Source: Geitlerinema sp. S16
GTDB lineage: Bacteria; Cyanobacteriota; Cyanobacteriia; Cyanobacteriales; Geitlerinemataceae
Assembly (NCBI GenBank): GCA_011390275.1
Contig: JAABST010000005.1
Location: forward strand, 81,740 to 145,739
Reading direction: 5' to 3'
Length of the DNA: 64,000 bases
A program made the translations under genes and the position numbers. The notes under the pieces are model-generated. The model was given only the letters and a program-made list of their open reading frames with translations. It did not search any database and was not told the DNA's origin. Numbering within the stretch: the stretch's first letter is position 1; every line of letters starts with the position of its first letter. This document shows positions 17,707 through 25,753 of the stretch, piece by piece.

Positions 17707-18274
17707 CTTGATTACCTGAGTTTGAGTAACGTTAAATTCAACAGACGGTTCGAGCGGTAGACGTAGATGAGTTGCGCATTTACATCTACTGATCGCTTGA
17801 TATTGGCGATCGACCCTAAAACATAGTCAATAATCTAGTGATTTATGCGTGCGGGGTGGTTCGTTGTCGCGATTCAACGGATGTGAGGTTTGCAACCTAA
17901 CGATCGAACATTTTCAACGTCTAAAATTTCTCGGAAGAGAAAATTAAGACGATGTACGACCATCACGCAATGGCAGACCCACAGTTTAGAGCTTTACCCT
18001 GACACGCTGACGAAGCGTTGATCTGTATTAGAGCCATGCTATTAAAGGACGTTAATGGCTTTACGGGGTTCCCGGCTGGACGAAAGTCAGGAATAGAAGA
18101 CTGGATAAAATGAGCGAAAAAGGCAGGACTTCAGCAGAAGTCCCACTTCGGAACGAGCCTTTGTCGTTCCAGTTTTCAGGACGATGTGAGAAGTCGGACT
18201 TCTAACCCATCGACGCCGCCTAAATTTAGTATCATCATCACCAGTATTGTCAGTCCCATAACCGAGAACCGATC
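17707..18274. other. Gene-free region between divergent RTX and ureC genes
   Basis: This 568-base region carries promoters for the divergent genes and a palindrome cluster (18126-18203) in the ureC leader. No ORF here has a credible start and codon usage. I found no clear NtcA consensus (GTA-N8-TAC). Confidence 0.55.
18126..18203. repeat. Nested hairpins in the ureC leader
   Basis: Three hairpins follow one another: GGACTTC-AGCA-GAAGTCC (18126-18143), GGAACGA-N7-TCGTTCC (18150-18170) and AGAAGTC-G-GACTTCT (18189-18203). AGAAGTCCCACTTC at 18136-18149 can alternatively pair with GAAGTCGGACTTCT at 18190-18203, so the whole unit can also fold as one cruciform around the middle hairpin. It ends 71 bases before the ureC start. 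Confidence 0.7.
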
Positions 18275-19984
18275 GTGAGCTACCCAATGGATCGCCGTGC
18301 CTACGCTGAAACCTACGGCCCGACCGTCGGCGATCGCGTCCGTCTAGCCGACACCGAAATCATCATCGAAGTCGAACGCGACTACACCACCTACGGCGAC
18401 GAGGTGAAATTCGGCGGTGGTAAGGTCATCCGCGACGGTATGGGACAGTCGCCGATCACGAACGCCGATGGTGCGGTGGATGTGGTGATTACCAATGCGC
18501 TGATTCTCGACTGGTGGGGCATCGTCAAGGCGGATATTGGCATCAAGGATGGCAAGATTTTTAAGATTGGTAAAGCTGGAAATCCCTTAGTTCAGGACAA
18601 TATCGATATCATCATCGGCCCTGGAACCGAGGCGATCGCCGGGGAAGGCTCGATCGTCACCGCAGGCGGCATCGATAGCCACATTCACTTTATTTGTCCG
18701 CAACAGATCGAAACGGCACTCGCCTCCGGTGTCACCACCATGATCGGCGGTGGAACCGGCCCCGCCACCGGAACCAATGCCACCACCTGCACACCGGGGC
18801 CGTGGAATCTCCACATGATGCTCCGTGCCGCCGAAGCGTTCCCGATTAACCTCGGCTTTATGGGCAAGGGCAACAGTGCTAAACCCGAAGGCTTGGTAGA
18901 GCAGGTGTTAGCCGGGGCGATGGGGCTGAAGCTGCACGAGGATTGGGGGACGACACCGGCAACGATCGATACCTGCCTAACGGTGGCCGACCTTTACGAT
19001 ATCCAGGTGGCGATCCACACCGACACGCTTAACGAGGCCGGTTTCGTGGAAAACACGATCGCCGCCTTCAAAGATCGCGCCATCCACACCTATCACACCG
19101 AAGGCGCAGGCGGTGGTCACGCACCCGACATCATCAAGGTTTGCGCCCTGGCGAACGTGCTGCCGTCGTCCACCAACCCGACGCGCCCCTACACCGTCAA
19201 CACCCTGGAAGAACACCTGGATATGCTGATGGTGTGCCACCACCTCGATCGCGGTATTGCGGAGGATGTGGCCTTTGCGGAGTCGCGGATTCGCCGGGAG
19301 ACGATCGCGGCGGAGGATATCCTGCATGATCTGGGGGCGTTCAGTGCGATCGCCTCGGATTCTCAGGCGATGGGTCGTGTGGGTGAGGTGATTATCCGCA
19401 CGTGGCAGACGGCGCACAAGATGAAGGTGCAGCGGGGAGCGTTGGCGGGCGATAGCGATCGTAATGACAATGAGCGGGCGAAGCGTTACGTGGCGAAGTA
19501 CACGATCAATCCGGCGATCATGCATGGGATTGCGGATACGGTGGGTTCGATCGAGGTGGGTAAGCTGGCGGATTTGTGTCTGTGGAAACCGGCGTTTTTC
19601 GGGGTTAAGCCGGAGCTGGTGATTAAGGGCGGGACGATCGCCTACGCGCAGATGGGTGATGCGAATGCGAGTATCCCGACGCCGCAGCCGGTGCATATGC
19701 AGCCGATGTTTGCGGCCTATGGTGCGGCGAAGTTTGCGACGAGTGTGACGTTTATGTCGCAGGCGTCGATTGATCGGGGTGTGGCGGAGACGTTGGGGTT
19801 ACGGAAGCTGATCGCGCCGGTGTCGAATTGTCGGACGATCGGCAAGGCGGATATGAAGTTGAATGATGCGTGTCCGGCGATCGAGGTGGATTCGGAGACG
19901 TATGAGGTGCGGGCGGATGGTGAGTTGTTGACTTGTGAGCCTGCGACGGTGTTGCCGATGGCGCAGCGTTATTTCTTGTTCTAG
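18275..19984 (+). CDS. ureC: Urease alpha (catalytic) subunit
   Basis: This 569-residue cytoplasmic enzyme subunit hydrolyses urea to ammonia and carbamate. The di-nickel ligands are all in place: His136 and His138 (DSHIHF), the carbamylated Lys219 (GLKLHEDW), His248 (AIHTDT), His274 ([15 protein letters not shown]) and Asp362 ([10 protein letters not shown]). The mobile flap carries Cys321-His322 (VCHHL). Length and residue numbering fit the family. GTG 18275 is preferred because it gives the usual [20 protein letters not shown]-terminus; ATG 18287 is an alternative. No ureA, ureB or accessory ureDEFG gene is adjacent, so the urease genes must be dispersed. Urea would be supplied by the urt system at 47-51 kb. 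Confidence 0.97.
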   Translation: MSYPMDRRAYAETYGPTVGDRVRLADTEIIIEVERDYTTYGDEVKFGGGKVIRDGMGQSPITNADGAVDVVITNALILDWWGIVKADIGIKDGKIFKIGKAGNPLVQDNIDIIIGPGTEAIAGEGSIVTAGGIDSHIHFICPQQIETALASGVTTMIGGGTGPATGTNATTCTPGPWNLHMMLRAAEAFPINLGFMGKGNSAKPEGLVEQVLAGAMGLKLHEDWGTTPATIDTCLTVADLYDIQVAIHTDTLNEAGFVENTIAAFKDRAIHTYHTEGAGGGHAPDIIKVCALANVLPSSTNPTRPYTVNTLEEHLDMLMVCHHLDRGIAEDVAFAESRIRRETIAAEDILHDLGAFSAIASDSQAMGRVGEVIIRTWQTAHKMKVQRGALAGDSDRNDNERAKRYVAKYTINPAIMHGIADTVGSIEVGKLADLCLWKPAFFGVKPELVIKGGTIAYAQMGDANASIPTPQPVHMQPMFAAYGAAKFATSVTFMSQASIDRGVAETLGLRKLIAPVSNCRTIGKADMKLNDACPAIEVDSETYEVRADGELLTCEPATVLPMAQRYFLF

Positions 19985-20021
19985 ATTATCGTACAATAAA
20001 ACATAAACAGGAATCAAGTCT

Positions 20022-20579
20022 ATGTTTGAGGTTCAACTTGTTAACGTGGCTAATAAGGCGCTCGTGACAGGTTTACTCATGCCACTGACTGAGAAGCATC
20101 TTGATGATGTGGCAACGTTTTGGAAACCGCGATTATCTCCAAGGGAGGTTGATTATGATTGGGATTGGGTGTTCAAAAAGAGAATCTATAACATTCGGAC
20201 ACAACAGCTAGAAGGCTGGGCGATCGAATACGAAGACATCACCCAAGGACTTATCCTCTGGGACGCATCGGGTCGGCGTTCTCGCCTAGAGCGCGACGCC
20301 CGTGTTGTCTATATTTTCTCTGTTGCAACAGCTCCGTGGAATAGAATGGAGATCCAACAGCCACCGAAATTTCAAGCGGTTGGAAGACAGCTCGTTCAGT
20401 TTGCTCGTTCAAAGAGCCTAGATCTTGGCTTCGGGGGGCGTGTTGGTCTTCACGCTCTGCCAGAAGTTGAGGAGTTCTATCGACGCTTGAACATGACAGA
20501 AATTCCTGGCAGTCCTGATGATAGTGAATCAGAGATTGAGCAACTTACTTATTTTGAGTGGCGGGCGATCTCTACTTAA
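20022..20579 (+). CDS. GNAT-like acetyltransferase fold protein
   Basis: This 185-residue protein follows ureC by 37 bases on the same strand but differs from it in base usage (AT-richer, fewer CGATCG). An AGGAA ribosome-binding site precedes ATG 20022. The C-terminal half has the shape of a GNAT domain: a beta strand ending in SVATAPWNR, a helix with VGRQLVQFARSKSLDLG, and GRVGLHALPEVEEFYRRL. The classical acetyl-CoA loop (Q/RxxGxG/A) is present only as QAVGRQL. Together with the following 93-residue acidic gene it forms a compact two-gene unit I associate with cyanobacterial accessory regions. Whether it is a toxin, a tRNA/protein acetyltransferase or something else cannot be decided from sequence. 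Confidence 0.65.
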   Translation: MFEVQLVNVANKALVTGLLMPLTEKHLDDVATFWKPRLSPREVDYDWDWVFKKRIYNIRTQQLEGWAIEYEDITQGLILWDASGRRSRLERDARVVYIFSVATAPWNRMEIQQPPKFQAVGRQLVQFARSKSLDLGFGGRVGLHALPEVEEFYRRLNMTEIPGSPDDSESEIEQLTYFEWRAIST

Positions 20580-20617
20580 ATGATCTAATTTGATAAATCC
20601 TATTGAGGAGCAACGTT

Positions 20618-20899
20618 ATGCACTACTCATTAAGTGAAGCTGAACTACTAGAGTTTGCGGCTCTTGAGGACGAGATCGGTCATAGCCTCTCTGCGGGCTT
20701 AGATTGGGGAGATCAAATTGGCGAATTCTTCCGTCAGTCCTGTAGCTATGTTGATAGTACGAAGTTAGGTGAGGTTTTAACAGAAGGTTTAGGCAATATT
20801 TTCTCAGATGCCGAGATCCAGGATTTGATCGAGTCTTTCCAGCAAGAGGTTTCTCGTAAAGTTGAACTAAAACTCGAACAACAACACAACCTAAGCTAA
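20618..20899 (+). CDS. Small acidic helical protein paired with the GNAT-like gene
   Basis: ATG 20618 is chosen because GAGGAG lies eight bases upstream; this gives 93 residues (MHYSLSEAELLEFAALEDE). The protein is acidic and predicted almost wholly helical, ending in a Lys/Glu/Gln-rich amphipathic helix. It has no Cys, no membrane segment and no domain I can name. It lies 38 bases after the GNAT-like gene and 55 before the DUF4268 gene. Small acidic partners of GNAT proteins are often antitoxins, but that reading is inference here: type II GNAT toxin systems usually place a RHH or HTH antitoxin first, and no such fold is seen. Confidence 0.7.
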   Translation: MHYSLSEAELLEFAALEDEIGHSLSAGLDWGDQIGEFFRQSCSYVDSTKLGEVLTEGLGNIFSDAEIQDLIESFQQEVSRKVELKLEQQHNLS

Positions 20900-20954
20900 T
20901 TATTTCTCTAATATCAATCACAGCGATCAAGAATTCCTTTTGAGTCATTAAACT

Positions 20955-21614
20955 ATGCCAGAAAAAATGCCATTAGGAAGACTTGTAAAAGTCAATATTC
21001 GTGACTATTGGGAACGAGAAGATAATGATTTTACGCCGTGGTTAGCAGAGGAAGAAAATATACGTCTATTAGGCAATAGTATTGGCATTGATTTGGAGCT
21101 AGAGGCGCAAGAAAAAGAAGTTGGTCTGTTTCGAGCTGACCTACTTTGCAAAGATACTGCAACCGGAGACTTTGTTTTAGTTGAGAATCAACTGGAACGT
21201 ACCGATCATGGCCATTTAGGGCAACTTTTAACCTATGCTTCTGGATTAAATGCCGTTACAATTATTTGGATTGCATTGCGATTTACAGAAGAACATAGAG
21301 CCGCTCTAGACTGGCTGAACGAAATAACTGATGAATCGATTCGATTCTTTGGTTTAGAAATCGAATTATGGAAGATTGGCGACTCTGACTTAGCTCCTAA
21401 ATTCAATCTTGTCGCAACACCGAATGATTGGAGCAAGACCGTTATTGGAGCGGCCAAAAATATTGAGAAAGCACAGCAAACTGGGATCAAAAAACTCCAG
21501 ATTGACTACTGGACGGCCTCAGTACCGGGACAAAAAATGAAACTCTTACCTCATAAGCATTTCAGGCTATATCGGGTGAGTTTTAGGATGTGTGATATCC
21601 GTACTTTAATCTGA
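20955..21614 (+). pseudogene. DUF4268 nuclease-like protein, 5' part, interrupted by MITE
   Basis: Codons up to 21517 encode a PD-(D/E)XK-like N-terminal domain (residues about 1-185) with the core FRADLLCKD and VLVENQLERTDHGHLGQLL, where Asp, Glu and Gln occupy the usual catalytic positions. After residue 187 (DYWTA) the frame enters the inserted element and ends with 32 foreign residues. The rest of the protein is encoded from 21769. Families with this organisation are often found in restriction or defence neighbourhoods. Whether the truncated product is stable is unknown. Confidence 0.85.
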
Positions 21615-21767
21615 GCGTGTTCTGGAAATCTCCGACTAACGAGAGGATAGGCATTCCAGGATTCAAGTAGTAGGTAGCCCAGCTCGAAAATCGCGAAAAT
21701 GGACATCTTTTCGGCGGCTCAAACGTCCTCATAGCAAAAGGTCTACGTTTTTTGTCCCTGTACTGAG
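21518..21767. mobile_element. MITE-like element, family B copy 1 (250 bp), inside the DUF4268 gene
   Basis: Terminal inverted repeats read CTCAGTACCGGGACAAAAAA at the left and, inverted, CTCAGTACAGGGACAAAAAA at the right (19 of 20 identical). The 9-bp sequence CTGGACGGC is perfectly duplicated at 21509-21517 and 21768-21776. Deleting the element and one duplication copy restores the DUF4268 frame exactly. The interior encodes no transposase, so movement would need one supplied in trans. Confidence 0.92.
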
Positions 21768-21768
21768 C

Positions 21769-22245
21769 TGGACGGCTTTTCGTTCACTGGCTCTTGAAGA
21801 AGCAAGTCTAATTAAACCCACCAAACCCTTACCTCAGAATTGGATGAATTTGGCGATCGGTCGAAGTGGCTTTCTCTTACTTGCTATTGTTTCAACTTGG
21901 AATCGTCAAACTGAAAGTTATGAAAGTGGCGAAATTAGAGCGGAGTTAATCACAAATCATTCTGATATTAACGAATCTCAAGGCTATTTTGCATTACTTC
22001 AGCGACAAAAGGATGACACTGAATCTGAGTTTGGTCAACCATTTGAGTGGGATATGCAAGCTGATCGAAAAACTTGTCGGATTGTTATCCGTCAAGATGC
22101 TGATATTAATAATCATAGCGATTGGGATCGTCAGCATCGATGGTTGATTCAAACACTGGATCGAATGCACAACATTTTCGCGCATCGCGTCAAATTATTG
22201 AGTCTTGACGAACCGTTTATCCAAGATATAGTCGATAATTCGTAG
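21769..22245 (+). pseudogene. DUF4268 protein, 3' part, downstream of MITE
   Basis: In the restored frame, TAFRSLALEEASLIKP and QNWMNLAIGRSGFLLLAIVS follow directly on the upstream part, giving the C-terminal DUF4268 domain (about 155 residues) with its IGRSGF motif. A separate start at ATG 21844 would give 133 residues but without a ribosome-binding site of note. The stop codon lies inside the first bases of a GTAGGGTGGGCA repeat. Confidence 0.85.
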
Positions 22246-22258
22246 GGTGGGCATCGCC
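22242..22258. repeat. Partial GTAGGGTGGGCA repeat
   Basis: GTAGGGTGGGCATCGCC matches the first 17 bases of the 87-bp repeat at 47768 apart from one base near the end. No second arm follows, so this is a remnant or a solo end. It includes the stop codon of the DUF4268 fragment. Confidence 0.5.
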
Positions 22259-22513
22259 ACCGACCGACAATTCCAGCCCATTAGCTAAATTATTGAAGCC
22301 GGAGCTGATCCATCACAATGGATCGTGGATAGGTCAATACTGAATGCTGTTAGTTGACCAACAATCCAATTTTTCAAGATCTTTGAACGAGGGAGAGAGT
22401 GCCAATCCTGTAAACTCGGGTCACACACAAAGCCATGAACACCGATCGCCCATAACCCGATCACCCGTTCATGCATCCACCCCACAACCCCCAGCGCGAT
22501 CCGAACCCAAGCG

Positions 22514-23587
22514 ATGAAAGCACTCATTCTGTCAGGAGGAAAAGGCACACGCCTGCGTCCCCTCACCTACACCGGCGCAAAACAGCTCGTCCCCGTCGCC
22601 AATAAACCGATCCTGTGGTACGGCATCGAAGGCATCGTCGCCGCAGGCATCACCGACATCGGCATCGTCATCAGCCCCGAAACCGGCGATGAAGTCCGAT
22701 CGCGCACCGGCAATGGCGACCAATTCGGCGCGACCATTAGCTACATCTGCCAAGACCAACCCCTCGGCCTCGCCCACGCCGTCAAAATTTCCCAGGACTT
22801 CCTCCGTGACTCGCCGTTTATCATGTTCCTCGGCGATAACCTGATCGAACACGAACTTAAATCCTTTCTCGATCGCTTCATCGAAAAACAACTCGACGCC
22901 CTGATCCTGCTGCGCCCCGTGGAAAATCCGTCGGCCTTTGGCGTCGCGAAGGTGGATGCCGATGGCCGCGTGCTGGCCTTGGTCGAAAAACCGAAAGATC
23001 CGCCGTCAAACCTGGCACTGGTGGGGATTTACTATTTTTCGCCCTACATTCACGAGGCGATCGCCCAGATCCAACCCTCCGCACGGGGCGAGCTGGAAAT
23101 CACCGACGCAATCCAAAAACTCATCGACCTCGATCGCCCGGTGGACTCGCGCGTGATTGAAGGTTGGTGGCTCGATACCGGCAAAAAAGATGATTTGCTC
23201 AGTGCGAATCAAATCGTGCTGGATGCCCAGGTGGTGACCGACATTCGGGGAGAGCTGGATAAGGCGACGAAAATCGATGGGCGGGTGCGGATTGGCGCGG
23301 GGTCAACGGTGAAAAATAGCCTGATTCGTGGGCCGGTGGCGATCGGTGACAATTGCCGCATCGAAAACTGTTTTATTGGCCCCTACAGTAGCATCGCCGA
23401 CGGTGTCACCCTGCTGGATACCGATATCGAACACAGTGTCATTTTGCGCGATGCCACCATTTCCGGGATTAAACAACGGATTGTTGATAGCCTGATCGGA
23501 CAACGGGCGCGGTTGGGCGAGGCCGTACCGCGTCCGAAGGCGCTCCGGTTCATGATCGGCGATGATTGTCAGGTGGAATTGGTGTAG
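22514..23587 (+). CDS. Glucose-1-phosphate thymidylyltransferase, long form
   Basis: This 357-residue cytoplasmic enzyme probably makes dTDP-glucose, or a related NDP-sugar, for cell-surface polysaccharide. Residues 1-235 are the nucleotidyltransferase domain: LSGGKGTRLRPLTYTGAKQL binds the nucleotide and sugar phosphate, with FLGDNL and VEKP supplying metal and sugar contacts. Residues about 245-357 are a left-handed beta-helix (IGAGSTVKNS, IGDNCRIEN, IADGVTLLD). That C-terminal helix marks the long RmlA form (TIGR01208) rather than the short RfbA. SD AGGAGG-like bases do not precede ATG 22514 clearly. No other dTDP-rhamnose genes are adjacent; the CrtISO-like gene starts 22 bases downstream. 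Confidence 0.9.
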   Translation: MKALILSGGKGTRLRPLTYTGAKQLVPVANKPILWYGIEGIVAAGITDIGIVISPETGDEVRSRTGNGDQFGATISYICQDQPLGLAHAVKISQDFLRDSPFIMFLGDNLIEHELKSFLDRFIEKQLDALILLRPVENPSAFGVAKVDADGRVLALVEKPKDPPSNLALVGIYYFSPYIHEAIAQIQPSARGELEITDAIQKLIDLDRPVDSRVIEGWWLDTGKKDDLLSANQIVLDAQVVTDIRGELDKATKIDGRVRIGAGSTVKNSLIRGPVAIGDNCRIENCFIGPYSSIADGVTLLDTDIEHSVILRDATISGIKQRIVDSLIGQRARLGEAVPRPKALRFMIGDDCQVELV

Positions 23588-23609
23588 TTAGCGGGTGAGG
23601 GATGACAGA

Positions 23610-25154
23610 ATGACCGGTGATAACACCAGCCATACCTACGATGCGATCGTGATTGGGAGCGGCATCGGTGGTCTGTGCGCGGCGGCGATGTTGGCGCGGT
23701 ATGGCAAACGGGTGGTGGTGTGCGAAAGCCATTCTGTGGCCGGTGGTGCGGCGCATGAATTTGTCCGGGATGGCTTTCGCTTTGATTCGGGGCCGTCGTT
23801 TTATTGCGGCCTGAGCGATCGCACCAGCCTCAATCCGCTGCGCCAAGTCCTCGACGCGATCGGCGAAACCGTCGAAGCGATCGCCTACGATCCCCTCGGT
23901 CACTATCATTTTCCCGATCGGAGCGTCCCGATTTATGGCAACGCCGAACGCTATCGCGCCGAACTCGCCAAGGTTACGCCCAGCGGTGCGGCGGAGTTTG
24001 CCGAATTTGAGCAGGCGATGCTACGGATGTACGCAGGCTTGAAAGATGTGCCGTCGATCGCGCTGCGATCGGACTGGCAGGCGATCCCGCTGCTGTTCTC
24101 ACGCTACGCGATCGGGATGCTGAAGCTGTTACCGTCGATCGCTGATGTAGACAAATCCGTCGGACGGATCGCTGATCGTTATATTCGCGATCCCTGGGTG
24201 CGGCGTTTGCTCGACATTGAATGCTTTTTGCTGTCGGGACTGAAGGCGCACGGGACGATCGCGCCGGAGGTGGCGTTTATGCTGGGTGAACGGGATCGAT
24301 CGGTGATTGATTATCCGATCGGCGGCAGCGGCGCGATCGTTGCAGCCCTGGTGCGGGGTTTGGAGAAATGGGGCGGTGTGTTGCGGTTGCGATCGCCGGT
24401 CGAGCAAATCACGATCGAGCAGGGTCGCGCCGTGGGGGTGCGGCTGAAGTCCGGCGAACCTTTGCACGCGCCGATCGTGATTTCCAATGCGACGATTTGG
24501 GACACGTACAGTCAGTTATTAGACGCGGACGATCTGCCCGATCGCGATCGTCAACAGGCGATCGCCACGCCCGCGATCGACAGCTTCATGCATCTCCATC
24601 TCGGTATTCGCGCCGACGGTCTCGACGATCTGACCGGCCATCATGTCATCGTCCATAACCCCGATCGCGACATCGCTGAACCGGGCAATACCTGCATGGT
24701 CTCGATTCCTACGGTTTGGGATCGCAGCCTCGCCCCCGAGGGTCACCACACGATTCATGCCTATACGCTTGAACCGTTTGAGACCTGGGCAAACATTGAC
24801 AGACTTAGCAATGCTTACGATCAGCTCAAACACGATCGCGCCCAATCGCTGTATCGCTCTCTAGAACGCATCATCCCCGATCTGCGCGATCGGCTCGTCC
24901 TCGATCTGATCGGAACCCCGCTCACCCACGCCCGTTTCCTGCGACGCCACAACGGAACCTACGGCCCCGCCATTCCTGCCGAACGCGATCGTTTCCCGAG
25001 TTGCCAGACGCCCATACCCGGACTCTACCGCGTCGGCGATAGCACGATGCCGGGAATCGGAGTTCCGGCGGTGGCCGCGTCGGGGATTCTCTGCGCAAAT
25101 TCGTTGGTCAGTAACGATCAGGTTATCGAAATGTTAAACGCGATCGGCTGTTAG
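23610..25154 (+). CDS. FAD-dependent oxidoreductase of the carotenoid isomerase/desaturase type
   Basis: This 514-residue flavoprotein has an N-terminal dinucleotide-binding motif (VIGSGIGGLCAAAMLARYG, with acidic VVCES at the end of strand 2), a GGAAHEF segment and the C-terminal FAD motif PGLYRVGDSTMPGIGVPAV. This layout matches the CrtISO/CrtI superfamily and their plant and cyanobacterial homologues of unknown substrate. ATG 23610 is preferred over the in-frame GTG 23595 because GTGAGGGA sits at a normal ribosome-binding distance. The gene follows the thymidylyltransferase by 22 bases. True CrtISO assignment would need phylogeny; a retinol saturase-like or other polyene substrate is also possible. 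Confidence 0.82.
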   Translation: MTGDNTSHTYDAIVIGSGIGGLCAAAMLARYGKRVVVCESHSVAGGAAHEFVRDGFRFDSGPSFYCGLSDRTSLNPLRQVLDAIGETVEAIAYDPLGHYHFPDRSVPIYGNAERYRAELAKVTPSGAAEFAEFEQAMLRMYAGLKDVPSIALRSDWQAIPLLFSRYAIGMLKLLPSIADVDKSVGRIADRYIRDPWVRRLLDIECFLLSGLKAHGTIAPEVAFMLGERDRSVIDYPIGGSGAIVAALVRGLEKWGGVLRLRSPVEQITIEQGRAVGVRLKSGEPLHAPIVISNATIWDTYSQLLDADDLPDRDRQQAIATPAIDSFMHLHLGIRADGLDDLTGHHVIVHNPDRDIAEPGNTCMVSIPTVWDRSLAPEGHHTIHAYTLEPFETWANIDRLSNAYDQLKHDRAQSLYRSLERIIPDLRDRLVLDLIGTPLTHARFLRRHNGTYGPAIPAERDRFPSCQTPIPGLYRVGDSTMPGIGVPAVAASGILCANSLVSNDQVIEMLNAIGC

Positions 25155-25182
25155 CCGTAGGACATCGACCAACAACAAAAAA

Positions 25183-25207
25183 CGCGGAAGTTGAAATAAC
25201 TTCCGCG
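25183..25207 (-). terminator. Rho-independent terminator after the MoaD/ThiS-like gene
   Basis: CGCGGAAGTT and AACTTCCGCG form a 10-bp stem with a five-base loop. On the minus strand the stem is followed by GTTTTTTGTTGTT. It sits 64 bases past the MoaD-like stop codon and also lies downstream of the convergent CrtISO-like gene. Confidence 0.8.
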
Positions 25208-25270
25208 CGTCAAAATGAGTGATACCTGAGCGATGACGATGTGTAGATTAAGTCAGCGCGAGGCTAGGCA

Positions 25271-25546
25271 TCAGCCCCCAGCAACTGCGGGGACGATGCT
25301 GACTTCATCACCATCACTCAAGACTGTTTCCGTGTTTTCCAGGAAGCGGATATCTTCACTGTTCACGTAAAAATTTAGAAAGCGACGCGGCTTGCCCGTC
25401 TCGTCACAAAGACGATCTTTAATGCCGGGGCAGCTTGACTCCAGCGCGTCGATGAGCTGCGCGATCGAGCTGGCGTCACACTCGATCGTGGCTTGCTCGT
25501 TGGTGAATTTCTGGAGCGGGGTCGGGATGAGAACTTTAACGGACAT
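25271..25546 (-). CDS. MoaD/ThiS family sulfur-carrier protein
   Basis: This 91-residue protein has a ubiquitin-like beta-grasp fold and ends in the diagnostic Gly-Gly (SIVPAVAGG), the site that is adenylated and thiocarboxylated. The internal [26 protein letters not shown] matches the family. No moaE, thiG or moeB gene is adjacent. Instead thrC lies 207 bases upstream on the same strand. A MoaD-like gene beside thrC recurs in several bacterial groups, including the CysO cysteine-synthesis context of actinobacteria, so a role as sulfur donor in cysteine or homocysteine formation is possible. Molybdopterin synthesis cannot be excluded. Confidence 0.87.
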   Translation of the reverse strand: MSVKVLIPTPLQKFTNEQATIECDASSIAQLIDALESSCPGIKDRLCDETGKPRRFLNFYVNSEDIRFLENTETVLSDGDEVSIVPAVAGG

Positions 25547-25753
25547 GAGAACTTTATAAAAAACGAGCTAAAGAATATGGGGGTGAAATGAGCGACTTAG
25601 ATCAATTAGATCAAACAGAGATACTCACAAAAGCCTGTCTGTGTCTGCTGGAAGTGCGACCGCATAGATTGCGGTCTCAACTCATTAAATGACCAGAGTG
25701 ATTAAGGCTTGTGGAGAATGACTTCACTCGTCCTCAATCACTCCGGCTTCAGA

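Noticed and set aside
18275..22245. ureC and the GNAT-like, small acidic and DUF4268 genes as one urease operon
   Set aside because: Base composition changes after ureC and none of the following proteins resembles a urease subunit or accessory protein.
22285..22566. 93-codon minus-strand frame overlapping the thymidylyltransferase start
   Set aside because: No ribosome-binding site and it overlaps the certain N-terminus of the nucleotidyltransferase gene.
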